Origin: an uncultured Mycoplasmatota bacterium | GTDB lineage: Bacteria; Bacillota_I; Bacilli_A; RF39; UBA660 | Assembly: GCA_900551455.1 (NCBI GenBank) | Contig: URVV01000007.1 | Coordinates: 1-59,850, forward strand | Reading direction: 5' to 3' | DNA: 59,850 nt | Part shown: positions 52,269 through 59,850 of the stretch, one piece after another | How positions within the stretch are numbered: the stretch's first letter is position 1 | Layout of the letters: the number at the start of each line of letters is the position of its first letter | Translations under genes and position numbers: made by a program | The notes under the pieces: model-generated | The model's input: the letters and a program-made list of their open reading frames with translations, nothing else | Told to the model about the DNA's origin: nothing | Databases searched by the model: none

Positions 52269-52841
52269 TTAACTATTATTGTAATCCATACTATTATATT
52301 TTTGAATTAACATATCCCTATTTAAAGTAACATAATCGCTTACAAAATTACTTAAACTATCAAAATTCTTTTTAATTATAGACAACTCCAAACCATTAAA
52401 TTTTCCCAATACATAATCCTTCATATCAATCAAATGATTTTTAGAAATTCCTATCTTTAACCTTAAAAAAGATTTACTATTAATATCACTTACAATATTC
52501 TTAATACCATTATGCCCACCATCTCCATGATTAAAAAGTAACTTAATTTTACCAACTGGCATATCCAAATCATCCTGAATAACCAAAATATCACAAGGAT
52601 CTATCTTATAATAATTAACATAATTACTAACAGCTTCTCCAGATAAATTCATATAAGTAAGTGGCTTAATAACAATAACCTTTTCACCATCAATTAAAGT
52701 TATGTATTCCATTGCCTTAAACTTTTTATTTAAAGAAAAAACTTTCTCTCCGTACAAATAATCCAAATACATAAAACCAATATTATGCCTTGTATTTACA
52801 TATTCCATTCCCGGATTTCCTAAACCTACTATTAACTTCAT
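52269..52841 (-). CDS. pth: Peptidyl-tRNA hydrolase
   Basis: This 190-aa enzyme releases peptides from drop-off peptidyl-tRNA. The N-terminal VGLGNPGMEYVNTRHNIG holds the catalytic His at about residue 19, and the conserved LTYMNLSGEAV and VIQDDLDMPVGKIK segments supply Asn and Asp. It shares one base with the rsmI stop (TAATG), so it is translated in series with rsmI and mfd. In B. subtilis pth follows ctc further away from rsmI, so this junction is rearranged. Confidence 0.95.
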   Translation of the reverse strand: MKLIVGLGNPGMEYVNTRHNIGFMYLDYLYGEKVFSLNKKFKAMEYITLIDGEKVIVIKPLTYMNLSGEAVSNYVNYYKIDPCDILVIQDDLDMPVGKIKLLFNHGDGGHNGIKNIVSDINSKSFLRLKIGISKNHLIDMKDYVLGKFNGLELSIIKKNFDSLSNFVSDYVTLNRDMLIQKYNSMDYNNS

Positions 52842-53680
52842 TATTTACCTCCATGATACTCCATATATACATCATTTTTAGGGATTTTTCTCTCTTTAGA
52901 CACCCTCTTTATAGCTTCCATACTACTAAGACCACTTTTAATATACATATTAACATTATCAATAATTGACATCTCTGAAGAAATAACCTCAGTATTAGCA
53001 GAAACAACTATTACAAATTCCCCACGAACATCATCTCCTAAAGAAGAAAGTGCTTCGCTAATTAAACCAACAAAAACACTCTCATATAACTTAGATATCT
53101 CCCTAGAAATACTAATATATCTATCACCAAAAATATTAAGCATCGCTGTCAAAGTTCTAACTATTCTATGAGGAGCCTCATAAAAAACTAACGTATAATC
53201 ACTTAATGCTAATTCCTGAAGTTCTTCCTCCATTTTCTTTTCCTTGCTAGATAAAAAACCATAAAATGTAAAATGTTCAGAACTAATTGAAGAAGCCACA
53301 AGTGCCGGAACAAAAGCACAAGCCCCTGGTAAAGCAACTACATTATATCCCTTTTCCTTTAAAAATTTTACCGTTTTATATCCAGGATCACTAATAATCG
53401 GCATTCCCCTATCAGTAACAATTGCCACATTCTTTAAAGAAACCAAATAAGACAAAACCTTTTCCTTAACAATATCCTCATTATGATCATCAAGATGAAT
53501 TAATTTATTTTTAATTTCAAAATGATTTAATAACTGTTGAGTTACCCTCGTATCCTCAGAAAATATTACATCCACCATTTTTAAAATATTAATTGCCCTA
53601 AATGTCATATCTTCTAAATTACCTATTGGAGTTGGTACAATATATACCGTAGGACTACCATCATAACTATTTTGCCACAT
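52841..53680 (-). CDS. rsmI: 16S rRNA (cytidine1402-2'-O)-methyltransferase RsmI
   Basis: This AdoMet-dependent tetrapyrrole-methylase-fold enzyme of about 279 aa methylates C1402 in the ribosomal P site. Conserved segments are VYIVPTPIGNLEDMTFRA, EDTRVTQQLLNHF, VTDRGMPIISDPGY and YEAPHRIVRTL. The start is ATG 53680 or the adjacent 53683, placed by AAAGGTGAT inside the end of the upstream gene. A much longer upstream frame is not supported by family length. It overlaps the upstream methyltransferase gene and pth, indicating one operon. Confidence 0.94.
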   Translation of the reverse strand: MWQNSYDGSPTVYIVPTPIGNLEDMTFRAINILKMVDVIFSEDTRVTQQLLNHFEIKNKLIHLDDHNEDIVKEKVLSYLVSLKNVAIVTDRGMPIISDPGYKTVKFLKEKGYNVVALPGACAFVPALVASSISSEHFTFYGFLSSKEKKMEEELQELALSDYTLVFYEAPHRIVRTLTAMLNIFGDRYISISREISKLYESVFVGLISEALSSLGDDVRGEFVIVVSANTEVISSEMSIIDNVNMYIKSGLSSMEAIKRVSKERKIPKNDVYMEYHGGK

Positions 53681-54410
53681 CATTATCACCTTTACCAAAC
53701 ATTTTTTTAATTTCCAAAGTATAATTTCCATCATCATTATGTACAATTACTGGATTCAATATCTTAAGCCCACTCTTACCATTTTTTACCCCCTCAATTA
53801 AAACCATATTACACTCTTTACCAACTTTTGGATAAACAAATTGTATTTTTTTAGGCTCAATCTGATACTTTCTCATCAAATCAATAATTTCAATCAATCT
53901 TGAAGGTCTATGAACCATTGCCAAAGTTCCACCATTTTTAAGTAAATACTTACTACTAATCAAAACATCCTCCAACTTCATCATAACCTCATGCCTAGCT
54001 ATCGCTTTTTTTGAGTTTACATTAATATAACTATCATCACTAGCCTTAAAATACGGTGGATTACAAGTAACGACATCAAAAGAAGAGTCAGAAAAAACAT
54101 CACTTACCCTTTTAATATCCATATTATACAAAGTAATCTGTTCACTCATACCATTTTCACAAACAGAATTAAATCCTAATTCATAAATATCTCTTTGTAA
54201 CTCAACGCCAAAAATCCTAGCAGATGTTCTAAAAGACATAAGCATAGGAACAGGTCCATTACCAGAACACAAATCAATAATTTTCTTATCAGTCAACTTA
54301 ATAGTGACAAAATTTGCCAATAGTACTGAATCTAAACTAAACAAAAATCCATCATCATCCTGATAAATAATATTATCACCAAAATTAAGTAATCTATTTT
54401 TCACTATCAT
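53667..54410 (-). CDS. tRNA1(Val) adenine-N6 methyltransferase-like protein (YabB/TrmN6)
   Basis: This 247-aa class I methyltransferase has the N6-adenine catalytic NPPY motif (VTCNPPYFK) and an AdoMet loop beginning IIDLCSGNGPVPMLMS. The N-terminal LLNFGDNIIYQDDDGFLFSLDSVLLANF is typical of the YabB/TrmN6 group. The E. coli member modifies A37 of tRNA1(Val); the same substrate is inferred here. It overlaps ricT by 17 bases and rsmI downstream. yabA and the yazA GIY-YIG gene that accompany yabB in B. subtilis are absent. Confidence 0.9.
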   Translation of the reverse strand: MIVKNRLLNFGDNIIYQDDDGFLFSLDSVLLANFVTIKLTDKKIIDLCSGNGPVPMLMSFRTSARIFGVELQRDIYELGFNSVCENGMSEQITLYNMDIKRVSDVFSDSSFDVVTCNPPYFKASDDSYINVNSKKAIARHEVMMKLEDVLISSKYLLKNGGTLAMVHRPSRLIEIIDLMRKYQIEPKKIQFVYPKVGKECNMVLIEGVKNGKSGLKILNPVIVHNDDGNYTLEIKKMFGKGDNDVAK

Positions 54411-55182
54411 CTTTTAAATCCACCAACGACACTTCACCAGTATTTAACAATATCTTATAACTTCTATTAAAAACATCAACAGATATTACCTTTCCGTCGC
54501 CTCTCTCATCTCTTATCTTATTTCCAACATCAGGTAAACCCTTCTTATATTCAGAATAATTTTCATTCTCATACTTCAAGCAACACAAAAGTCTTCCACA
54601 AACACCATTAATCTTAGTTGGATTTAACGACAAATTTTGATTTTTTGCCATATTAATCGAAACACTATCAAACTCTGTTAAAAAATTATTACAACATAAC
54701 TTTCTTCCACAAGGACCAATTCCTCCAATTTCCTTAGCCTTGTCTCTAATACCAACCTGCCTAAGTTCTATCCTTGTCTTAAAAATAGAGCCTAAATCCT
54801 TAGCTAATTGCCTAAAATCAACACGATCATCTGCTAAAAACCTAAATATTAACTGTTCCCTATCAAAAGTATACGTCGCATCAATAATTTTCATATTAAG
54901 ATTATATTGTTGAGCCAACTGAATACACTTATTTAAAGCCTTTTCTGCATCTTTTAAATTATTTAAATACTTCCTCACATCACTTTTAGTAGCTATTCTA
55001 ATAACTTTCTTATATTCAATTCTTTTATCAACCTCTATCTCATCCACAAAACTAAAAACCAATCCATACTGCAAACCTTTTTCAGTTTCCACAATAACTC
55101 GATCATCAATTTTTAAATTATAATCATTCGCGTCAAAATAATAAGTTTTACCAACCTCATTCAATTTAATTCCTACTATCAT
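54394..55182 (-). CDS. ricT: PSP1-domain protein RicT (YaaT)
   Basis: This protein of about 262 aa belongs to the YaaT/RicT family. With RicA and RicF it forms an iron-sulfur complex that assists RNase Y and affects sporulation and competence in B. subtilis. Cys-rich signatures CGRKLCCNNF and CGRLLCCLKYE, separated by about 35 residues, are the cluster ligands. The ATG at 55182 follows TTGGAGGTTATA; an upstream TTG overlaps the site. It is flanked by holB and the trmN6-like gene, as in B. subtilis. Confidence 0.94.
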   Translation of the reverse strand: MIVGIKLNEVGKTYYFDANDYNLKIDDRVIVETEKGLQYGLVFSFVDEIEVDKRIEYKKVIRIATKSDVRKYLNNLKDAEKALNKCIQLAQQYNLNMKIIDATYTFDREQLIFRFLADDRVDFRQLAKDLGSIFKTRIELRQVGIRDKAKEIGGIGPCGRKLCCNNFLTEFDSVSINMAKNQNLSLNPTKINGVCGRLLCCLKYENENYSEYKKGLPDVGNKIRDERGDGKVISVDVFNRSYKILLNTGEVSLVDLKDDSEK

Positions 55183-56065
55183 TATAACCTCCAATATTTA
55201 TAACTATCCCATCTATAAATAAATTACTATTAACATTAAGTTTAATACTATCCTTAGCCTTTATTAAATAATCAATCTTATATAATAAATCAGCAATCTT
55301 ATTAATACTACAAATCTCTACAAAATCATTATAATACCTACTAAATCTTATATCACAAAAACCTTCCTTAACCTTTAAAATATCATAATACATATCAATA
55401 ATCCTATCAACTATCAATGACATTTTATCTCTATCCTTTACCCCAACATTATTACTCCACAATTCCTTAAGATTAAGAATAGCTTTTATCCCATTATGCT
55501 CCATACTATTAATTAAATCAATAGCTATTTTCGAAATCTCATCATCATCATCAATTAAAACTTGTCCATTCAATTTAATAACCTGACATCTTGATATAAT
55601 GGTCGGCAAAATATTATTATAATTATTAGTCATCAAAATTGCAATAATATTACTATCCGGTTCCTCTAGAAATTTAAGCATCGAATTTGCCGTTTCAGCT
55701 CTCATCTTATCACAATCACGAACAATATAAATACGCTTGTCCCCTTCTATAGATGACATTGAAAATTCCTTTTGCAAATCAATAACCTGTTGCTTTTTAA
55801 TATACATTCCATCAGCTTCAATTACCTTAATTTCCGGATAGTTACCATCATCAATTCTCTTACATAAAGAACAATCACCACATAAATCTAATTTAGTATT
55901 TCCTTTCTTACACAATATAGCCTTAACAAAAGCTATCACTATGTTAAATGATTCCTTATTCCCATTCTCATCAATTAAATATGCATGACTAACCATATTA
56001 TTATTAATTTCATTAACCATTACATTATAAGCAACATTTTGTGTTTCCTTAAAATCATCTAACAT
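55166..56065 (-). CDS. holB: DNA polymerase III subunit delta' (HolB)
   Basis: This 299-aa clamp-loader subunit has the RecA-like AAA+ fold without an ATP site. The HAYLIDENGNKESF segment replaces a working P-loop. The zinc cluster CGDCSLCKR is present, with its first Cys upstream at AILCKKG, and the SRC-type sensor appears as PTIISRCQVIKL. It overlaps ricT by 17 bases. Together with dnaX nearby it supplies the clamp loader. The start follows AGGAGGTATAT. Confidence 0.93.
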   Translation of the reverse strand: MLDDFKETQNVAYNVMVNEINNNMVSHAYLIDENGNKESFNIVIAFVKAILCKKGNTKLDLCGDCSLCKRIDDGNYPEIKVIEADGMYIKKQQVIDLQKEFSMSSIEGDKRIYIVRDCDKMRAETANSMLKFLEEPDSNIIAILMTNNYNNILPTIISRCQVIKLNGQVLIDDDDEISKIAIDLINSMEHNGIKAILNLKELWSNNVGVKDRDKMSLIVDRIIDMYYDILKVKEGFCDIRFSRYYNDFVEICSINKIADLLYKIDYLIKAKDSIKLNVNSNLFIDGIVINIGGYNDSRN

Positions 56066-56074
56066 ATATACCTC

Positions 56075-56263
56075 CTAAATACAAACTAAAAAAAATAAAA
56101 TTAACATAAGAATAGAAGGTATTCCAAACAAAGTAACTAATAAAATAGTAAAAATATTCATTGGTATAACTATATCAAGAGGTAAAGCCAACTTATTATA
56201 ACCATATATAAGTAAAACAGCTACTACCATTTTCTTAATTATATTAAATATCTTCTTAAACAT
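56075..56263 (-). CDS. bofA: Pro-sigma-K processing inhibitor BofA
   Basis: This 62-aa membrane protein has two hydrophobic helices, VVAVLLIYGYNKLA and FTILLVTLFGIPSILMLILF. The IVIPMNIFTILLVTLFGIPS segment matches the conserved BofA core (HVPINLVTTAISGILGIPG in B. subtilis). BofA holds SpoIVFB inactive in the outer forespore membrane until a forespore signal arrives. The ATG at 56263 is chosen because GGGTGATA precedes it; an ATG 12 bases upstream overlaps this site. The recR-bofA neighbourhood is conserved. Its target sigma factor is split at the left end of the window. Confidence 0.88.
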   Translation of the reverse strand: MFKKIFNIIKKMVVAVLLIYGYNKLALPLDIVIPMNIFTILLVTLFGIPSILMLILFFLVCI

Positions 56264-56300
56264 ATTATCACCCATTTAATAATATGTTAGTTTAACTATA

Positions 56301-56894
56301 TTATGATATATCTTTTCTATCCTCAAATGCCATCTCCAAAGTCATCGAATCAATATACTCTATATCAGTTCCCATAGGAATACCTATAGGTATTTTACTA
56401 ACCCTAACATTATACTTGTCCAAGAGTTTTTTAATATATTGCATCGTAGTTTCACCCTCAATACTAGGTTTTAACACTACAATAACCTCTTTTACATCAT
56501 TTTCTTTAACTCTCTTAACTAAAGAATCAATATTAATATCCTCCGGATTAATTCCCTCCAATGGAGAAATTAATCCCCCAAGAACATGATACTTACCCGT
56601 ATAATTGCCCATCTTCTCAAATAAAACTACATCCTTAGGTTTTTCCACTACAAATATTGTCTCATAACTTCTACTATCATCACTACAAATATAACACTTA
56701 TCCATATCAGTAATATTATTACACACTGGACATCTTTTAATATTTTTAACATCCAACAAAGAATTTGCAAACAAATCAATTTTTTTCTTATCAAAATTAA
56801 TTATCGCATAAGCAAGCCTCTCCGCAGACTTCTCACCAATACCAGGCAAATCCTTTAAACATTCAATTAAATTTCTAACACATCCTGGATACAT
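56301..56894 (-). CDS. recR: Recombination mediator RecR
   Basis: This 197-aa protein acts with RecO and RecF to load RecA on gapped DNA. A helix-hairpin-helix (LIECLKDLPGIGEKSAERLA) is followed by a four-Cys zinc finger (CPVCNNITDMDKCYIC), a TOPRIM domain (FVVEKPKDVVLFE) and a Walker B-like end (IPIGIPMGTDIEYIDSMTL). The gene is one base from ybaB upstream, and dnaX-ybaB-recR is the standard replication-repair operon. Confidence 0.96.
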   Translation of the reverse strand: MYPGCVRNLIECLKDLPGIGEKSAERLAYAIINFDKKKIDLFANSLLDVKNIKRCPVCNNITDMDKCYICSDDSRSYETIFVVEKPKDVVLFEKMGNYTGKYHVLGGLISPLEGINPEDINIDSLVKRVKENDVKEVIVVLKPSIEGETTMQYIKKLLDKYNVRVSKIPIGIPMGTDIEYIDSMTLEMAFEDRKDIS

Positions 56895-56895
56895 C

Positions 56896-57195
56896 TTACA
56901 TCAACCCAGCTAATCCTTGACCATATTTACCCATTTTCTTCTCTTTATCAGTTAAAACTTTTTTAGAAGCCTCATTAACTGCCACCATCAACATATCTTC
57001 TAACATTTCCTTATCATCAGCCGAAAAATCATCATCCAAATTTATCTTCACATCAACAAGTTCATATTTTCCATTCATCTTAACACTAACCAAAGATGAA
57101 CTACCATCATATATAGTATTCTCTAACTCCTTTTGATCCTTTTGTAATTGTGCCTGCATCTTTTGGGCTTCCATCATCAATTTTTGCATATTCAT
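56896..57195 (-). CDS. YbaB/EbfC nucleoid-associated protein
   Basis: This 99-aa DNA-binding protein forms dimers shaped like tweezers. The N-terminal MQKLMMEAQKMQAQLQKDQK coiled coil and the beta-sheet segment (SVKMNGKYELVDVKINLDDD) are characteristic of YaaK/YbaB. It lies between dnaX and recR in nearly all bacteria. The start follows GGAAAGGTGATTAAT. Its role in recombination or gene regulation is still unsettled. Confidence 0.95.
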   Translation of the reverse strand: MNMQKLMMEAQKMQAQLQKDQKELENTIYDGSSSLVSVKMNGKYELVDVKINLDDDFSADDKEMLEDMLMVAVNEASKKVLTDKEKKMGKYGQGLAGLM

Positions 57196-57210
57196 AATTA
57201 ATCACCTTTC

Positions 57211-58917
57211 CTATTTAAATTCTATGCTATCTTCTCCAACAAGTTCAAACAACTTATCAACAACTGTTGGTTCTTTATTCAAAATATTTATATCTATAAT
57301 TCTATCATCTAATTCCTGAAGAACATATTTTTTTCCACTCTTCACATTTTTAATATATTCTTCACGATATTTATCCCATTCTGAAGTTGTAATAACAACA
57401 AAATTATATTTATTACTAAACATAACATTCAACAATTCTTCACATTTTTTATAAGACCTATTAATCTTATCAACAATCGCATCATAATTACCAGTAAGAA
57501 TAATATACCCATTACCAGCAACCTCTAACTTCGTATCAACAAGTAACGAAGCCGCCATTGCATATTTCTTATCTGTCAAATACTCATTAACATTAACAAA
57601 AACGTCCTGTAAATTAGCCTTAATTTTCTTATCAGCTACTGAAAAAGCATTATTAATAATAACATCCTTATTTTTTAAAAAACTATCATTATTATTTATT
57701 GTATCACCTTTATCATCAATATCATTTTTTTCTGTTAATTTACATCCATCTTCCTTCTCATTAGACGTAAATTTAAATGCCAACTCATAGTCATTATTAA
57801 CCACTTGTTTATCTGTTTTAACAGGCTTTAAACCATCATCTACTTGATTAAGATCATTCATAATTAACAGAAAACTAGATATAACTACAATAGACTGCCT
57901 TGAAACAAATCTAAGTCTCTCCATTAATACATTAATCTTATCAACGATCATAAATATTTGATTAACATCATAAATTTCAGCTATTTCCTTAACATAATTA
58001 ATATCACACTTAATAAGACTCTTATTAACATCCTTTTTATAAAGAATAACATCCTTTAAAAAACCAACAACATCCTCTAAAAATTTACCATAATTTTTGC
58101 CATTAGCATTCATCTTTTCAAAAAACAAAGTAACATTTTCAGCATTATTGTTCTTTATATCAACAAATAAAGTTGAAATTTCATTAAAAGAAACATTTCC
58201 ACAAACATCATATACATCATTAATAGTAATCTTATTACCATCAAAAGAACGAAGCTGATCCAAAAAATTTATTGAATCTCTCATTCCACCATCTGATATC
58301 TTAGCAATTTCATATAAAGCATCATCATCAATATTAATCTTCTCATTATTAGCGATTTCACGTAATCTACCAACAATACTATCAACATCAATCTTATTAA
58401 ATTGAAATTTTTGACATCTAGAAGTTATTGTTAATGGAATTTTATGATACTCTGTTGTAGCTAAAATAAATATAACGTGCTTGGGAGGTTCCTCTAAAGT
58501 TTTAAGCAAAGCATTAAAAGCCTGCGTCGTTAACATATGCACTTCATCTATAATATAAACCTTATACTTACAAGTACTAGGAACCAAATTTGCCTTCTCC
58601 CGCAAATCTCTTATTTCATCAACACCATTATTTGATGCCGCATCTATTTCAATGACATCATTACTATTAAGCAAATTCAAACAACTATTACAATTATTGC
58701 AAGGATTTCCATCAATCGGATGCTCACAATTAACCATTTTAGCCAAAATTTTAGCCATTGTAGTTTTACCAGTACCTCTAGGTCCAGAAAACAAATAAGC
58801 GTGTGTTATCGTCCCCCTTTTCACAGAAGTTGCTAATATTTTTTTAATTTCCTCCTGTCCAACAACAGAAGTCAAATCATTTGGACGATATTTTCTATAT
58901 AAAGCCAAATACCCCAT
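57211..58917 (-). CDS. dnaX: DNA polymerase III subunits tau/gamma
   Basis: This 568-aa AAA+ clamp-loader ATPase has the N-terminal ALYRKYRPNDL, Walker A GPRGTGKT (residues 45-52), a zinc module (NCEHPIDGNPCNNCNSC), Walker B IIDEVHML and the SRC sensor TSRCQKFQF. The C-terminal part is divergent, as usual, and should bind polymerase and helicase. The ATG at 58917 follows GGTGATGTA. Longer starts include this site. It heads the dnaX-ybaB-recR operon. Confidence 0.95.
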   Translation of the reverse strand: MGYLALYRKYRPNDLTSVVGQEEIKKILATSVKRGTITHAYLFSGPRGTGKTTMAKILAKMVNCEHPIDGNPCNNCNSCLNLLNSNDVIEIDAASNNGVDEIRDLREKANLVPSTCKYKVYIIDEVHMLTTQAFNALLKTLEEPPKHVIFILATTEYHKIPLTITSRCQKFQFNKIDVDSIVGRLREIANNEKINIDDDALYEIAKISDGGMRDSINFLDQLRSFDGNKITINDVYDVCGNVSFNEISTLFVDIKNNNAENVTLFFEKMNANGKNYGKFLEDVVGFLKDVILYKKDVNKSLIKCDINYVKEIAEIYDVNQIFMIVDKINVLMERLRFVSRQSIVVISSFLLIMNDLNQVDDGLKPVKTDKQVVNNDYELAFKFTSNEKEDGCKLTEKNDIDDKGDTINNNDSFLKNKDVIINNAFSVADKKIKANLQDVFVNVNEYLTDKKYAMAASLLVDTKLEVAGNGYIILTGNYDAIVDKINRSYKKCEELLNVMFSNKYNFVVITTSEWDKYREEYIKNVKSGKKYVLQELDDRIIDINILNKEPTVVDKLFELVGEDSIEFK

Positions 58918-58964
58918 TACATCACCACATTTCATAACTAACATAATTATATCACAAATTATAG

Positions 58965-59390
58965 CTAATTTCTTTTATTTTCAAAAAATAACTGTAATAA
59001 ATACATATATTTATTACGACTATCAACATCATCAATAATTTCAATATTTATATATTTTCCAGGATCAAAACAAACATTTGTTCTATCACATAAATAGTAA
59101 ACCTTCCTTATTCTACTCTCCAATATAGTACCAGTACACATCATACAAGGAAGTAAACTAGTATACAACTCACAATCATCTAATCTCCAATCATCAATGA
59201 ATTTACAAGCCATCTCAATTGCATTCACCTCTGCATGACCAATTACACTAGAATCTTTATTTCTATTATTAATTCCTTCACCTATAATTTTTCCATTTCT
59301 AACCACTATTGCTCCAACTGGTATTTCATCATTATCATACGCCATTTTAGATAATTCTAAAAGTCTATCAACAACCAACTCTCTTTTCAT
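58965..59390 (-). CDS. tadA: tRNA-specific adenosine deaminase TadA
   Basis: This 141-aa zinc enzyme deaminates A34 to inosine in tRNA-Arg(ACG). Zinc motifs are HAE (residues 52-54) and PCMMC (81-85). The DDCELYTSLLPCMMCTGTIL run is TadA-like. It lies upstream of dnaX, as in B. subtilis, with a 47-base gap that leaves no room for the small cytoplasmic RNA found there in B. subtilis. The start follows GGAAGTGATGT. The parS array begins about 90 bases beyond its start. Confidence 0.93.
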   Translation of the reverse strand: MKRELVVDRLLELSKMAYDNDEIPVGAIVVRNGKIIGEGINNRNKDSSVIGHAEVNAIEMACKFIDDWRLDDCELYTSLLPCMMCTGTILESRIRKVYYLCDRTNVCFDPGKYINIEIIDDVDSRNKYMYLLQLFFENKRN

Positions 59391-59481
59391 ACATCACTTC
59401 CCTAATAATTATAACAATAAATTAATCTATTTTAAAGATATTTTAAATAATACATTTAATAAAAAAATAGTAATGTCCATA

Positions 59482-59497
59482 TGTTCCGTGTGGAACA
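59482..59497. other. parS site 1 (degenerate)
   Basis: TGTTCCGTGTGGAACA differs from the consensus at the two central positions (GT for AC), breaking the palindrome. ParB binding should be weaker. Confidence 0.75.
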
Positions 59498-59587
59498 TTG
59501 TTACCTAGTTATAAATAATACTAAATAAGTATTAATTCATTACATCGGATAATCTGTTATATGCTAACAACTCTAGTTATATTACAA

Positions 59588-59603
59588 TGTTCCACGTGGA
59601 ACA
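59588..59603. other. parS site 2
   Basis: A perfect palindromic consensus TGTTCCACGTGGAACA for ParB/Spo0J binding. Confidence 0.95.
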
Positions 59604-59695
59604 TTGTTACCTAGTTATAAATAATACTAAATAAATACTAATATTCGTTACATCGCATAACTTGTTATATGCTAATAACTCTAGTTATGTTGCTA

Positions 59696-59711
59696 TGTTC
59701 CACGTGGAACA
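59696..59711. other. parS site 3
   Basis: A perfect consensus parS, 108 bases after site 2. Confidence 0.95.
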
Positions 59712-59801
59712 TTGTTACTTAGTTATAAATAATACTAAATAAGTATTAATTCATTACATCGGATAATCTGTTATACACTAATAACTCTAGTTATGTCGCT
59801 A

Positions 59802-59817
59802 TGTTCCACGTGGAACA
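59802..59817. other. parS site 4
   Basis: A perfect consensus parS, 106 bases after site 3, in the last complete unit before the window edge. Confidence 0.95.
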
Positions 59818-59850
59818 TTATTGCTTAGTTATAAATAATATTAAATAAGT

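Larger units (their letters stand above)
59482..59850. repeat. Tandem array of ~107-bp units each carrying one parS site
   Basis: Four 16-bp sites TGTTCCACGTGGAACA (the first degenerate) start at 59482, 59588, 59696 and 59802, so the unit is 106-108 bases. The bases between are also conserved: each unit begins TTGTTACCTAGTTATAAATA and carries AATACT/AGTATT and ATAACT/AGTTAT inverted repeats. A further copy runs off the right edge. The 16-mer is the consensus ParB-binding parS of Firmicutes, so this is a clustered centromere-like region close to the expected origin. Confidence 0.9.

Noticed and set aside
59482..59850. Regularly spaced repeats resembling a CRISPR array
   Set aside because: The repeated block is the whole unit of about 107 bp, the spacers are conserved rather than unique, and the 16-mer is the parS consensus; no cas gene is near.
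1..59850. Recoding of TGA as tryptophan, as in Mollicutes
   Set aside because: TGA ends several intact genes (rsgA, the recombinase, the DUF951 gene) at family-typical lengths, and Trp is encoded by TGG.

Overview
The window is a low-G+C (roughly 30% by eye), gene-dense stretch of a spore-forming member of the Bacillota. It uses the standard bacterial code: TGA ends several genes, for example the recombinase, rsgA and the DUF951 gene, and Trp is TGG. The gene order resembles the origin-proximal region of Bacillus subtilis (tadA-dnaX-ybaB-recR-bofA-holB-ricT-rsmI-metS-tatD-rsmA-yabG-veg-spoVG, yabP-yabQ-divIC, tilS-ftsH, parA-parB, secE-nusG-rplK-rplA-rplJ-rplL-rpoB-rpoC). The composition and the mixture of conserved sporulation genes with lineage-specific proteins suggest a Bacilli/Erysipelotrichia-like gut lineage. 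That placement is inference. No tRNA or rRNA gene was recognised.

Layout. (1) 1-3088 is the right-hand part of a skin-like element: two small minus-strand genes and a large serine recombinase. Its stop codon lies in an AATGA core directly at the junction with the 3' half of a split sigK gene (to 3458). (2) 3474-5162 encodes a protein with two HEPN-type RNx3H motifs. (3) 5.3-11.7 kb holds rpmB, pepF, ychF, an abgT transporter with a DUF951 gene, trmL and a membrane-anchored protein. (4) 11.8-20.0 kb is a plus-strand block rlmN-prpC-prkC-rsgA-rpe-clpC-like-queH. (5) 20.0-23.4 kb holds a tail-anchored Pro-rich protein, a guanine-deaminase-like enzyme and a coiled-coil protein. (6) 23.6-34.7 kb is the minus-strand transcription/translation cluster rpoC-rpoB-rplL-rplJ-rplA-rplK-nusG-secE, with an L10 leader and a probable rplK leader. 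(7) 34.8-37.0 kb holds csp, parB and parA, with tilS-ftsH divergent. (8) 40.5-59.4 kb is a long minus-strand run: divIC, yabQ, yabP, spoVG, veg, yabG, rsmA, a SleB-type hydrolase, tatD, metS and dut under a T-box, spoVT, mfd, pth, rsmI, trmN6-like, ricT, holB, bofA, recR, ybaB, dnaX and tadA. (9) 59482-59850 is a tandem array of about 107-bp repeats, each carrying one 16-bp parS site. It runs off the right edge.

How it fits together. Two themes stand out. The first is late sporulation control. A recombinase-bearing insertion splits sigK at the left edge, and BofA, the known brake on pro-sigma-K processing, is encoded near the right edge, with spoVT, spoVG, yabG, yabP, yabQ and a cortex-lytic-type hydrolase between them. 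The second is chromosome segregation. parA and parB lie in mid-window, and a clustered parS centromere-like array sits about 23 kb away, next to tadA, which is consistent with oriC lying just beyond the right end.
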